A stretch of 48,822 bases of DNA, from positions 1-48,822 of the forward strand of contig JAICWE010000019.1 of NCBI GenBank assembly GCA_025934955.1. The letters are read 5' to 3'. A model generated the notes under the pieces. It did no database searches. It was given only the letters and a program-made list of their open reading frames with translations, and was not told the DNA's origin. This document shows positions 22,452 through 29,594 of the stretch, one piece after another. This DNA is from Gemmatimonadales bacterium. GTDB taxonomy: Bacteria > Gemmatimonadota > Gemmatimonadetes > Gemmatimonadales > GWC2-71-9. How positions within the stretch are numbered: the stretch's first letter is position 1; the number at the start of each line of letters is the position of its first letter. A program made the position numbers and the translations under genes.

Positions 22452-24070
22452 TGGCGATCAAGGGAAGTCTCAAGGAAGCCAGTCTCCCCGACGTCATCCA
22501 GCTGCTCTATCTCGGGCGGCGGACCGGCTGCCTCGCCGTCGCCGACCGGCAGAACTTCGGCTACATCTACTTCGACGACGGCAGGATCTCCTACGCCTCC
22601 ATCGTGAACCGGCGCGACCGGCTGGGCGACATCCTCACCAAGGGCGGCCGCATCACGCCGGAGCAGCTCCAGGAGGCGATCCGGCTGCAGGAAGGCGAGC
22701 GTGACCAGAAGCTGGGCGAGATCCTTGTCGCCACCGGCGCGATCACCCGCGCCGAGCTGGAGGACTACATGCGCCTTCAGATCGAGGAGGCGGTCTACTT
22801 CCTGTTCACCTGGACCAGCGGCACGTTCAACTTCGAGGCCGGGGTCCGGCCCGAGCGCGAGGACTTCCTGGTCGCGATCAACCCGGAATACCTCCTGCTC
22901 GAAGGTGCGCGCCGGGTGGACGAGTGGAGTCTGATCGAAAAGAAGATTCCCAGCTTCGACCTCATCTTCACGGTGGACCGCGACCACGTCGAGGCCGCGG
23001 CGGTCACGCTCTCCGCGGCGCAGCAGCAGGTCATTCCGCTGCTCGACGGCACCCGCGACGTGCAGCAGGTGATGGACGAGGCGGGGCTCACCGAGTTCGA
23101 CGCGGGAAAGGCGCTCTACGGGCTCATCACCGCCGGCTTCGCGCATCGCTCCGGCACCTCGGAGGCGGCGGCGGCGCCGCGGGTCAACGAGACCCGCATC
23201 GAGGAGCACCGCAACCTCGGCATCGCCTTCTACAAGACCGGCATGCTGGACGAGGCCCTGCGTGAGTTCCGCCGCGTCGCCGAGCTCCGGCCGGCGGAGA
23301 GCAGCGCGCCGTTCTTCCTCGGGCTGATCGCGCTGAAGCAGGCGCGCTGGGACGACGCGGTCGACGCCTTCCGCTCGGCGCTGGAGAAGGGCGGCCCGCG
23401 CCCGGCCGCGCTGCACAACCTGGCGCTCGCGCTGGAGCAGGGCGGGCGGCTGGACGAGGCCGAGATGGCGTGCGGCGAAGCCGCGAGCCGCGCGCGCGAC
23501 GACGCGAGGGTGATGATCTCCTGGGGCATCGTCGCGCTCAAGCGGGGCGACGTGCAGGTGGCGCACGCGCGCCTCGCCCGCGCCCGCGAGCTGCTGGGCG
23601 AGCGGGCCGCGCCGGCGGTGTGGTACTGGGCGGCGGGGTTGGCGGCCGCCCAGGGCGATGACCTCGAAGCCGCCGTCGCGCTGATGCGCGAGGCCACCGA
23701 GCGGCACCCCGGCAGCGCCGTGCTGCGCAACAACCTCGCGGTGCTGCTCGAGGCCGGCGGCGACGTGGCCGGCGCGGAGGCGCTGCTGAAGGCGGCGCTC
23801 GCCGAGGAGCCGTCGCTGCCGCAGCTCTCCAAGAACCTCGCCGACCTGCTCTACCGGAGCGCGCGCTACGACGAGGCGTACGACGCCTACGAGCGCGCGG
23901 CCAAGCTCGCGCCCGAGCTGGGCGACGATCTGTACTTCAAGATGGGCAACATCGCCTACAAGCGGCGCGATCATGGGCGCGCCCGACAGAGCTGGGAGCG
24001 GGCCACCGCGCTCAATCCGGGCCACCAGCTCGCGCGGGCCAACCTCGACATGCTGGACACCGGCTCGTGA
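22451..24070 (+). CDS. PATAN (DUF4388) domain protein with long TPR tail, 2
   Basis: This 539-residue protein has the same plan as the gene at 16919. PATAN/DUF4388 starts at the N-terminus (LPDVIQLLYLGRRTGCLAVA, then GYIYFDDGRISYASIV and RLGDILTKGGRITPEQLQEA). A second part follows (LGEILVATGAITRAELEDYM, EAVYFLFTWTSGTFNFEAG), then a winged-helix-like segment (VIPLLDGTRDVQQVMDEAGL), then about seven TPRs from about residue 250. The N-terminus is better conserved than that of the first copy. The ATG at 22451 shares its A with the previous stop (TGATG); upstream in-frame codons are shadow. The end overlaps cheR as GTGA, tying the PATAN/GTPase genes to the adaptation genes. Confidence 0.9.
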   Translation: MAIKGSLKEASLPDVIQLLYLGRRTGCLAVADRQNFGYIYFDDGRISYASIVNRRDRLGDILTKGGRITPEQLQEAIRLQEGERDQKLGEILVATGAITRAELEDYMRLQIEEAVYFLFTWTSGTFNFEAGVRPEREDFLVAINPEYLLLEGARRVDEWSLIEKKIPSFDLIFTVDRDHVEAAAVTLSAAQQQVIPLLDGTRDVQQVMDEAGLTEFDAGKALYGLITAGFAHRSGTSEAAAAPRVNETRIEEHRNLGIAFYKTGMLDEALREFRRVAELRPAESSAPFFLGLIALKQARWDDAVDAFRSALEKGGPRPAALHNLALALEQGGRLDEAEMACGEAASRARDDARVMISWGIVALKRGDVQVAHARLARARELLGERAAPAVWYWAAGLAAAQGDDLEAAVALMREATERHPGSAVLRNNLAVLLEAGGDVAGAEALLKAALAEEPSLPQLSKNLADLLYRSARYDEAYDAYERAAKLAPELGDDLYFKMGNIAYKRRDHGRARQSWERATALNPGHQLARANLDMLDTGS

Positions 24071-24888
24071 GCGCCGCCGAGGAGCTGGCGTTCGAGACGC
24101 TGGCGCGCACGATCTCCGATCGGGCCGGGCTCACGCTCGAGAGCTACAAGCCGAAGTGCCTCAAGCGGCGCATCGCGGTGCGCATGCGCGCCTGCGGCGT
24201 GCACACCTACCGGGACTACGCCTCCGTGCTCGACCGCACGCCGGCCGAGCTGGAGCGGCTGCGCGACGCGCTCACGATCAACGTCACCCGCTTCTATCGG
24301 AATCCGGAAACGTGGAACGCGCTTCGGCGCCGCGTGCTGCCCGATCTCGTCGAGGGGCGGCAGGGACGGGTGCGGGCGTGGAGCGCCGGCTGCTCCTCGG
24401 GCGAGGAGCCGCACACCATCGCGATGGTGCTGGCCGACGAGCTGGAGCGCCGCGACCGGGGCGGCTGGCTCGAGCGAGTCGCGGTGGACGCGACCGACAT
24501 CGACCGCGAGTCGCTGCTGCGGGCGCAGGCCGGCCGCTATCGCACCGAGGCGTTCAACGAGACGCCGCCGGACCTGCTGCAGCGCTACACCGAGGCCGCT
24601 GGCGACGGCCGCCTCGTGGCGGAGCGGCTGCGGGCGCTCGTGAGCGTCGCGGCACTCGATCTCGGCGAGGGCCGCGCGCCGCACCCGCCGTACGATCTGA
24701 TTCTCTGCCGGAACGTCGTCATCTACTTCGAGCGGCCGATGCAGGAGCGCGTCTTCAATCTCTTCGTCGACTCGCTCGCGCCCGGCGGGTACCTGGTGCT
24801 GGGCAAGGTCGAAACGCTCTTCGGCCCCGCCCGCGACCGGCTCGCGATCGTGGACACCCGCGAGCGGATCTACCGGAGGCCCGCGTGA
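24067..24888 (+). CDS. cheR: Chemoreceptor methyltransferase CheR
   Basis: This SAM-dependent enzyme methylates receptor glutamates. The 273 residues hold the N-terminal helical domain (GLTLESYKPKCLKRRIAVRM) with INVTRFYRNPETW, followed by the methyltransferase core with WSAGCSSGEEPHTIAM (SAM loop), DATDIDRESL, and ILCRNVVIYF. The GTG at 24067 overlaps the PATAN gene stop by four bases, and the end overlaps cheD as GTGA. All key motifs are present. The substrate receptors are encoded elsewhere, because no methyl-accepting protein occurs in the window. Confidence 0.96.
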   Translation: MSAAEELAFETLARTISDRAGLTLESYKPKCLKRRIAVRMRACGVHTYRDYASVLDRTPAELERLRDALTINVTRFYRNPETWNALRRRVLPDLVEGRQGRVRAWSAGCSSGEEPHTIAMVLADELERRDRGGWLERVAVDATDIDRESLLRAQAGRYRTEAFNETPPDLLQRYTEAAGDGRLVAERLRALVSVAALDLGEGRAPHPPYDLILCRNVVIYFERPMQERVFNLFVDSLAPGGYLVLGKVETLFGPARDRLAIVDTRERIYRRPA

Positions 24889-25373
24889 GCGACGCCGAGA
24901 TCGTGGTGAAGGTGGCCGATCTCCGCGTCGGCGGCGAGGGCGACGTGCTGGTTACGATCGGCCTCGGCAGCTGTGTCGCCATCATGCTGCACGATCCGGC
25001 GGCGAAGATCGGCGGCCTCGCGCACATCCTGCTCCCGTCCAAGGCGCTCACCCGCATGGGCGACAATCCGGCCAAGTTCCCCGAGAGCGCCGTACCGGTA
25101 CTGCTCGACCTGATGGCGGCGAAGGGCGCACACCAGCGGCGGGTCACCGCGCGTCTCGCCGGCGGCGCCAGCATGTTCGCCAACCTGGCGCCGCCCGGTA
25201 CCATTCAGATGGGCGAGCGCAATCTCGTCGCCACCCGGCAGGTGCTGAGCGGTCACAACATCCCGCTCGTCGGCGAGGCGGTCGGCGGCGACTACGGCCG
25301 CACGGTGAAGCTGCACGCGGCCGATGGGCGCGTCGAAGTGCACTCGGTGGCGCATGGCGTCCAGATCCTCTGA
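24885..25373 (+). CDS. cheD: Chemoreceptor glutamine deamidase CheD
   Basis: This 162-residue deamidase converts receptor glutamines to glutamates and in CheC/CheD systems also stimulates CheC. The catalytic cysteine is C30 in [14 protein letters not shown] and the histidine is H47 in [19 protein letters not shown] and [13 protein letters not shown] follow, with the end [17 protein letters not shown]. The GTG at 24885 overlaps cheR by four bases. The same frame stays open for 900 bases upstream, but this is a shadow of the TPR and cheR genes. Presence with a two-site CheC argues for a Bacillus/Thermotoga-like adaptation scheme. Confidence 0.95.
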   Translation: MSDAEIVVKVADLRVGGEGDVLVTIGLGSCVAIMLHDPAAKIGGLAHILLPSKALTRMGDNPAKFPESAVPVLLDLMAAKGAHQRRVTARLAGGASMFANLAPPGTIQMGERNLVATRQVLSGHNIPLVGEAVGGDYGRTVKLHAADGRVEVHSVAHGVQIL

Positions 25374-26439
25374 CGTGCGCACGGTCCTGGTGGCCGACGA
25401 CAGCGCCTTCTTCCGTCGCCTGCTCACCGAGACGGTGGACGCGACCGGTGACTTCCGCGTCGTCGCCACGGTGCGGAACGGGATGGAAGCGCTGAGGCAG
25501 GTGCACGAGCTGGTGCCTGACGTGGTGCTGATGGATCTCGAGATGCCCGAGCTCGACGGCCTCGGCGCGATCGGCTACATCATGTCGGAGTCGCCCCGGC
25601 CCATCGTGGTGGTGAGCAGCTACGCCGGACCCGGCACGGCCGCCGCCATCCGCGCGCTCGAGCTCGGCGCCGTGGACCTCGTCGCCAAGGAAGACGACCG
25701 GAGCAGCGCCGCCGCCGCTCGGCTGGGTACGCGGCTGGTCGCCGCGCTGCGCGCCGCCGTGGTGGCCGACATCCACCGGCTCCCGATGCTGGCCCGCCCG
25801 CGGCAGGGCAGCGCGACCGCGGGGGCGCTCTACGCGATGCCCGGCCGCGCGCGGCACTGCGTCGCGATCGCCGCATCGACCGGAGGGCCGCGCGCCCTCG
25901 CCGAGGTGGTGCCGCAGCTTCCCCCGGGACACGGGGCGGCGGTCGTCGTCGTCCAGCATATGCCGCCCCGGTTCACCCGCAGTCTCGCCGAGCGGCTCGC
26001 CGCGCAGAGCCGGATGCCGGTCGTGGAGGCGGAGCACGGCACGCCGCTGGTCGCCGACACCGTCTACGTCGCGCCCGGTGACTGGCACATGCGGGTCGGT
26101 CCCGGATCCGATGGCTTCGTGTTGCAGCTGGATCAGGAGCCATCGGTGTGGGGCGTGCGTCCCGCGGCCGATCCGCTCTTCCGCTCGGTCGCGCAGGCGT
26201 TCGGGCCGCGCACCGTCGGCGTGGTGCTGACTGGCCTCGGCCGCGACGGCGCCGACGGCCTGCGCGCGATGCACGACGCCGGCGGCGTCGGCATCGCGCA
26301 GGACCGGGAGACGGCGACCATCTACGGGATGCCGCACGCGGCGCTGCTCGCCGGCGGTGCCGACTACGTGCTGCCGATTCACGGCATCGCGAGCCGGGTG
26401 GGGCTGGAGCTGGCGCGGCTCACGCGGGCGACGGCATGA
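25354..26439 (+). CDS. cheB: Chemotaxis methylesterase/response regulator CheB
   Basis: This protein joins a receiver domain ([14 protein letters not shown], phospho-acceptor D61 in [11 protein letters not shown], switch VVSSYAGPG) to a methylesterase domain. The catalytic triad is S175 ([10 protein letters not shown]), H202 ([11 protein letters not shown]) and D298 ([11 protein letters not shown]), numbered from the ATG at 25354. It removes methyl groups from receptors when phosphorylated by CheA. The start is uncertain. ATG 25354 overlaps cheD by 20 bases, whereas GTG 25375, just after the cheD stop, would place the receiver strand at residue 2. Neither has a clear Shine-Dalgarno. The stop overlaps the next cheW as ATGA. 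Confidence 0.95.
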   Translation: MASRSSDVRTVLVADDSAFFRRLLTETVDATGDFRVVATVRNGMEALRQVHELVPDVVLMDLEMPELDGLGAIGYIMSESPRPIVVVSSYAGPGTAAAIRALELGAVDLVAKEDDRSSAAAARLGTRLVAALRAAVVADIHRLPMLARPRQGSATAGALYAMPGRARHCVAIAASTGGPRALAEVVPQLPPGHGAAVVVVQHMPPRFTRSLAERLAAQSRMPVVEAEHGTPLVADTVYVAPGDWHMRVGPGSDGFVLQLDQEPSVWGVRPAADPLFRSVAQAFGPRTVGVVLTGLGRDGADGLRAMHDAGGVGIAQDRETATIYGMPHAALLAGGADYVLPIHGIASRVGLELARLTRATA

Positions 26440-26858
26440 GCGGCCACGGCTTCCTCGTGGTGCGCGCCGGCGCGCGCCGCGTCGGCCTCGCGCTGGAGAA
26501 CCTGGTCGAGGTGCTCGAGCCGCCGCCGTCGCTGCGGGTTCCGTCGGCGGAGCCGGCGCTCCGCGGGGTGATCCCGGTACGCGAGGCGCTGCTCCCGCTG
26601 GTGAGCCTCGATGCGCTGCTCTCCGGCTCGGAGTGCGGCGGGGCGCCGACGGACGCCGCAGTACTGGTGCAGGTCGGCGACGTGCGCTTCTGCCTCGAGG
26701 TGGACGCGGCGGAGTCGGTGGCGCATGAGGCGACCCTGCCGGTGCCCGCCGACGCCGGGATGCCCTGGGCCGAGGGCATCGCGCTCCGGCCCGACGGACA
26801 CATTCCTCTTCTCGATCTCGGCGCGATCGGCTCGCGCCTCGCGGAGGCTTCCGCATGA
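26436..26858 (+). CDS. CheW-like protein 2 (short, divergent)
   Basis: This 140-residue protein is one CheW-like domain, judged by order of strands and the pattern [40 protein letters not shown] and [15 protein letters not shown]. It lacks the usual GLVNLRG consensus (here [13 protein letters not shown]), so it is a divergent coupling or adaptor protein. The ATG at 26436 overlaps the cheB stop as ATGA; the longer frame upstream is a cheB shadow. The stop overlaps the third cheW as ATGA. Its role may be to join a different partner, for instance a TPR or PATAN protein, to CheA; this is inference. Confidence 0.78.
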   Translation: MSGHGFLVVRAGARRVGLALENLVEVLEPPPSLRVPSAEPALRGVIPVREALLPLVSLDALLSGSECGGAPTDAAVLVQVGDVRFCLEVDAAESVAHEATLPVPADAGMPWAEGIALRPDGHIPLLDLGAIGSRLAEASA

Positions 26859-27334
26859 CCCACGCGCACGGCACCGCCGATGACATCCAGGTCGTCTGCT
26901 TCCGGATCGGCCGACAGGAGTTCGCCTTCGAGATCCTCCAGGTCGAGCGGATCCTCCGCCACTCGGCACCGGCGTCGCTGCCGAGCGCGCCGGAGTTCCT
27001 CGAGGGCGTGGTACCCTATGAGGGCGGTGTGGTGCCGGTGGTGGACCTGCGCAAGCGGCTGGAGGTGACGGCCCCGCTGGGCGAGGAGACCCGCATCGTG
27101 GTGCTCGCACTCGAGGAAGGTCGCGTCGGCATCATCGTGGATGAGGTGCGAGAGGTGCTGCGGGTGGACAGCACCACGATCACCGCACCGCCGCCGATGG
27201 TGCGCGGGCTGGCCGCGGCCTACATCGCCGGCATCATCGCGCGGCCGGAGCGCACCATCGTGCTGCTGAACGCGGCGCGGATCCTGAGCGCGACCGAGCG
27301 CCTGGCTCTCACCGCGGCGGAGAGTGACGCATGA
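26855..27334 (+). CDS. cheW: CheW-like coupling protein 3
   Basis: This 159-residue CheW domain is closer to consensus than its upstream neighbour. It has QVVCFRIGRQEFAFEILQVE, then FLEGVVPYEGGVVPVVDLRK, RIVVLALEEGRVGIIVDEVR and AAYIAGIIARPERTIVLLNA. It should couple CheA to receptors. The ATG at 26855 overlaps the previous stop, and the stop overlaps the TPR gene at 27331, both as ATGA. With the protein at 10853 and the divergent one at 26436 the cluster has three CheW domains besides the one in CheA. Confidence 0.9.
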   Translation: MTHAHGTADDIQVVCFRIGRQEFAFEILQVERILRHSAPASLPSAPEFLEGVVPYEGGVVPVVDLRKRLEVTAPLGEETRIVVLALEEGRVGIIVDEVREVLRVDSTTITAPPPMVRGLAAAYIAGIIARPERTIVLLNAARILSATERLALTAAESDA

Positions 27335-28221
27335 GCACGACGACCGAGCCGCTCGACGGCTGGGTGGTGAGCCTCAAGGCGCAGTACGGCGACATCGAGA
27401 AGCGGCTCGACGCCGCCGGGTCGCTTGCCGAGCGGGAGACGGTGAAACGGGAGATCATCGCCTACTTCAAGCGGGTGGACGGCGCGCTCGCCGAGCTGAC
27501 GCAGCTGAAGGAGGAGATCCGCGGCCTGGTGGACCGCTTCAAGCAGCTCGCCAATGCCGCGGATCCGGCCCAGGCGCCGCAGTTCACAGGCGCGCGGCCG
27601 GCGGTCCACGCCGACCACATCGGCGCGTCCACCTACATCGAGAAGGGCTGGAGTCTCATCTCGCTCGGCGATTACGCCGGGGCCATTCAATCACTGACCA
27701 GGGCGCTGGCGCTTTCGCCCGGCGAGGTGCAGGCGCAGTCGCTGCTGGGCTGGGCCCAGATGCTGCACGAGGACTACGACGATGCGCTGGCCACCTTCAG
27801 CCGCGTCCTGATGAAGGAGCCGGCCAACGCCCTGGCCCGGATCAACGTCGGCTACATCTGTCTCAAGAAGGGAATCTTCGGCGAAGCCATCGAGCACCTC
27901 TCCAAGGCGATCCGGCTGGACAACGATCGCAAGGCGACGCTCTATGCCCATTACTATCTGGGGCTGGTGTACCAGGAGCGGGAGATGTTCGAGGACGCCC
28001 AGGTCTTTTTCCGCAAGACGCTCCAGCTGGGTCCCAATCTGATCGAGGCGTGGTTCGAGCTGGGCCGCGCGCTCTGGTTCGCCGGCGACAAGGACGGGGC
28101 GGTGCAGGCGTGGACCGACGGCCAGAAAGCCAACAAGTTCAATCCGTGGGCAAAGCGCTGCAAGGAAATGCTGGATCACGCCGCCGCCGGCTCGGAGATT
28201 CCGCGTACGCTCCTGGCGTAG
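27331..28221 (+). CDS. Cytosolic TPR protein with N-terminal coiled coil
   Basis: This 296-residue soluble protein has a charged helical N-terminus (about 5-75: KAQYGDIEKRLDAAGSLAER, DGALAELTQLKEEIRGLVDR) likely to form a coiled coil. Five or six TPRs follow (SLISLGDYAGAIQSLTRALA, ARINVGYICLKKGIFGEAIE, YYLGLVYQEREMFEDAQVFF, AWFELGRALWFAGDKDGAVQ). There is no signal peptide. It is the last gene clearly tied to the chemosensory unit, overlapping cheW 3 as ATGA. Function is not known; a scaffold for the array or the GTPase is plausible. Confidence 0.88.
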   Translation: MSTTTEPLDGWVVSLKAQYGDIEKRLDAAGSLAERETVKREIIAYFKRVDGALAELTQLKEEIRGLVDRFKQLANAADPAQAPQFTGARPAVHADHIGASTYIEKGWSLISLGDYAGAIQSLTRALALSPGEVQAQSLLGWAQMLHEDYDDALATFSRVLMKEPANALARINVGYICLKKGIFGEAIEHLSKAIRLDNDRKATLYAHYYLGLVYQEREMFEDAQVFFRKTLQLGPNLIEAWFELGRALWFAGDKDGAVQAWTDGQKANKFNPWAKRCKEMLDHAAAGSEIPRTLLA

Positions 28222-29138
28222 CGCTGGCGCTCGCCCTGCTCGGTGGCGCGGCTCCGGCCGGCACGCAGGTGCCGCCGGAGCCGCGCGCATTTCAGGTCGG
28301 GCCGGTGACCGTCGTCACCTGGCCGGCGGACTCGGCGCTCGCGGTCGGGCTGGCGCGGATGGCGGCGGAGCCGGCGCAATGGCCGGGGCTGGGCCGGCGG
28401 GCACCGGGCGCGCTCCGGCTGATCGTCGTGGCTGACGCGGCACGGATGCGCGCACTCACCCGCGGGGGCGCGCCCGCGTGGGGCGCGGCGCTGGCGCTGC
28501 CCGACGCGCGCACCATTCTGATCCGTGCCGACGGCGGCGATCCGCCCGCCACGCTCAGGCACGAGCTCGCGCATCTCGTGCTTCACGCCGCCATTCGCAC
28601 CGACGTGCCGCGCTGGTTCGACGAGGGCTACGCCGCCTTCGCCGCCGGCGAGCTCGGCCGCCTGGACCAGCTCTCGCTCAACCTCACCGTCGCTCGCGGC
28701 GCGGTGCCGGGCTTCAACCAGCTCGACCAGGCTCTCCGCGGCAACGAGAACACGGCGCAGGCCGCGTACGCGTTTGCGTCGTCGGCGGTGCTCGAGCTCG
28801 CGCGGCGCAATCCGACCGGTACGCTCACGCCGCTGCTCGATCTGCTGGCGCGCGGCATTGACTTCGAGACCGCGGTGCACCGCACCACCGGCCTGACGCT
28901 CGACCGCTTCGAGGAGGAGTGGCAGCGGACGACGCGCCGCCGGTACGGACTGGTCGCATGGGTCGCCGCGGGCGGCGCGTGGGGGTTGATCGCGCTGCTC
29001 GCGCTGGGCGCGGCCCGCTTCCGCCGCCGCTCCGACCGAGCCCGGCGCGCGGCGCTCGACGTCGGGTGGCCGGCGCCGCCTCCGGCGGAGCCGCCGGAGG
29101 TGACGGACGAGCTTGACCCACCTCAGAATCCGATGTAG
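28146..29138 (+). CDS. Peptidase MA-like membrane-anchored metalloprotease
   Basis: This putative zinc protease has a HELAH motif (H139, E140, H143 counted from 28146) in LRHELAHLVLHAAI, followed by VPRWFDEGYAAFAAGELGRL, where the EGYA glutamate is the expected third ligand. This is the gluzincin/peptidase MA pattern. A short hydrophobic stretch (GVALALALLGGAAPAG) near the N-terminus suggests export. A C-terminal helix (LVAWVAAGGAWGLIALLALG) followed by arginines should anchor it with the catalytic part outside. The start is uncertain. The frame is open well back into the TPR gene; GTG 28146 gives a basic stretch before the hydrophobic core, and CTG 28224 just after the TPR stop is an alternative. 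The substrate is unknown. Confidence 0.78.
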   Translation: MGKALQGNAGSRRRRLGDSAYAPGVALALALLGGAAPAGTQVPPEPRAFQVGPVTVVTWPADSALAVGLARMAAEPAQWPGLGRRAPGALRLIVVADAARMRALTRGGAPAWGAALALPDARTILIRADGGDPPATLRHELAHLVLHAAIRTDVPRWFDEGYAAFAAGELGRLDQLSLNLTVARGAVPGFNQLDQALRGNENTAQAAYAFASSAVLELARRNPTGTLTPLLDLLARGIDFETAVHRTTGLTLDRFEEEWQRTTRRRYGLVAWVAAGGAWGLIALLALGAARFRRRSDRARRAALDVGWPAPPPAEPPEVTDELDPPQNPM

Positions 29139-29149
29139 CGTCAACGCTT

Positions 29150-29341
29150 ATGTCCGCTCCGCGCACTTCGCCGTCGGCGCGCCAGGGGTTCCTCCCCCGG
29201 CGCAACATCATTGTCCTCGCCGCGGCCGTGGTCGTGCTCGCGGGGGGCTATGCGGTCCTCTCCGCCGGACACGCCTCGGCCGCGGCCGTGTTGCTGGTGG
29301 TGGGGTACTGCGTCCTGTTTCCGCTCGGCATCGCGCTTTAG
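29150..29341 (+). CDS. Small two-helix membrane protein
   Basis: This 63-residue protein has a basic polar N-terminus (about 18 residues) and two hydrophobic helices (NIIVLAAAVVVLAGGYAVLS and AAAVLLVVGYCVLFPLGIAL), ending right after the second. It starts 11 bases after the peptidase stop. The regular hydrophobicity and tidy spacing support a real gene. I do not recognise the family; it might assist the adjacent membrane protease or be an independent small membrane protein. Confidence 0.6.
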   Translation: MSAPRTSPSARQGFLPRRNIIVLAAAVVVLAGGYAVLSAGHASAAAVLLVVGYCVLFPLGIAL

Positions 29342-29453
29342 GCGGATCGCTCGCCCTTGTCGGCGCGCGTCGGCACGCTCTCTGCTCACGGCGTGCCGGC
29401 GACTCTCAGGTGTGCCACGCTGGTGTCCGACAGGTGACGTGCTCGAGCGCAGC

Positions 29454-29529
29454 GGGCGAATAGCTCAGTCCGGTTCAGAGCGCCTGCCTTACACGCAGGA
29501 TGTCGGGGGTTCGAATCCCTCTTCGCCCA
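29454..29529 (+). tRNA. tRNA-Val (UAC)
   Basis: A full cloverleaf can be drawn. The acceptor stem GGGCGAA pairs with TTCGCCC, the D arm is GCTC/GAGC, and the anticodon stem CCTGC/GCAGG has loop CTTACAC, giving anticodon UAC (valine). The T arm GGGGG/CCCTC with one G-U pair has loop TTCGAAT, and the discriminator is A. The 3' CCA is not encoded. Confidence 0.95.
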
Positions 29530-29594
29530 TTGGCGGCGGCCCGTCCGGGCGCGCCGCGGCGGTCCCGGCCGATCCCGATCTGGAGGCAGAAGGA

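Noticed and set aside
29371-29398. Hairpin (8-bp stem CGGCACGC/GCGTGCCG, 12-base loop) upstream of tRNA-Val
   Set aside because: No T run follows and the loop is long, so it is not a convincing terminator. It may be chance in GC-rich sequence or part of tRNA leader folding.
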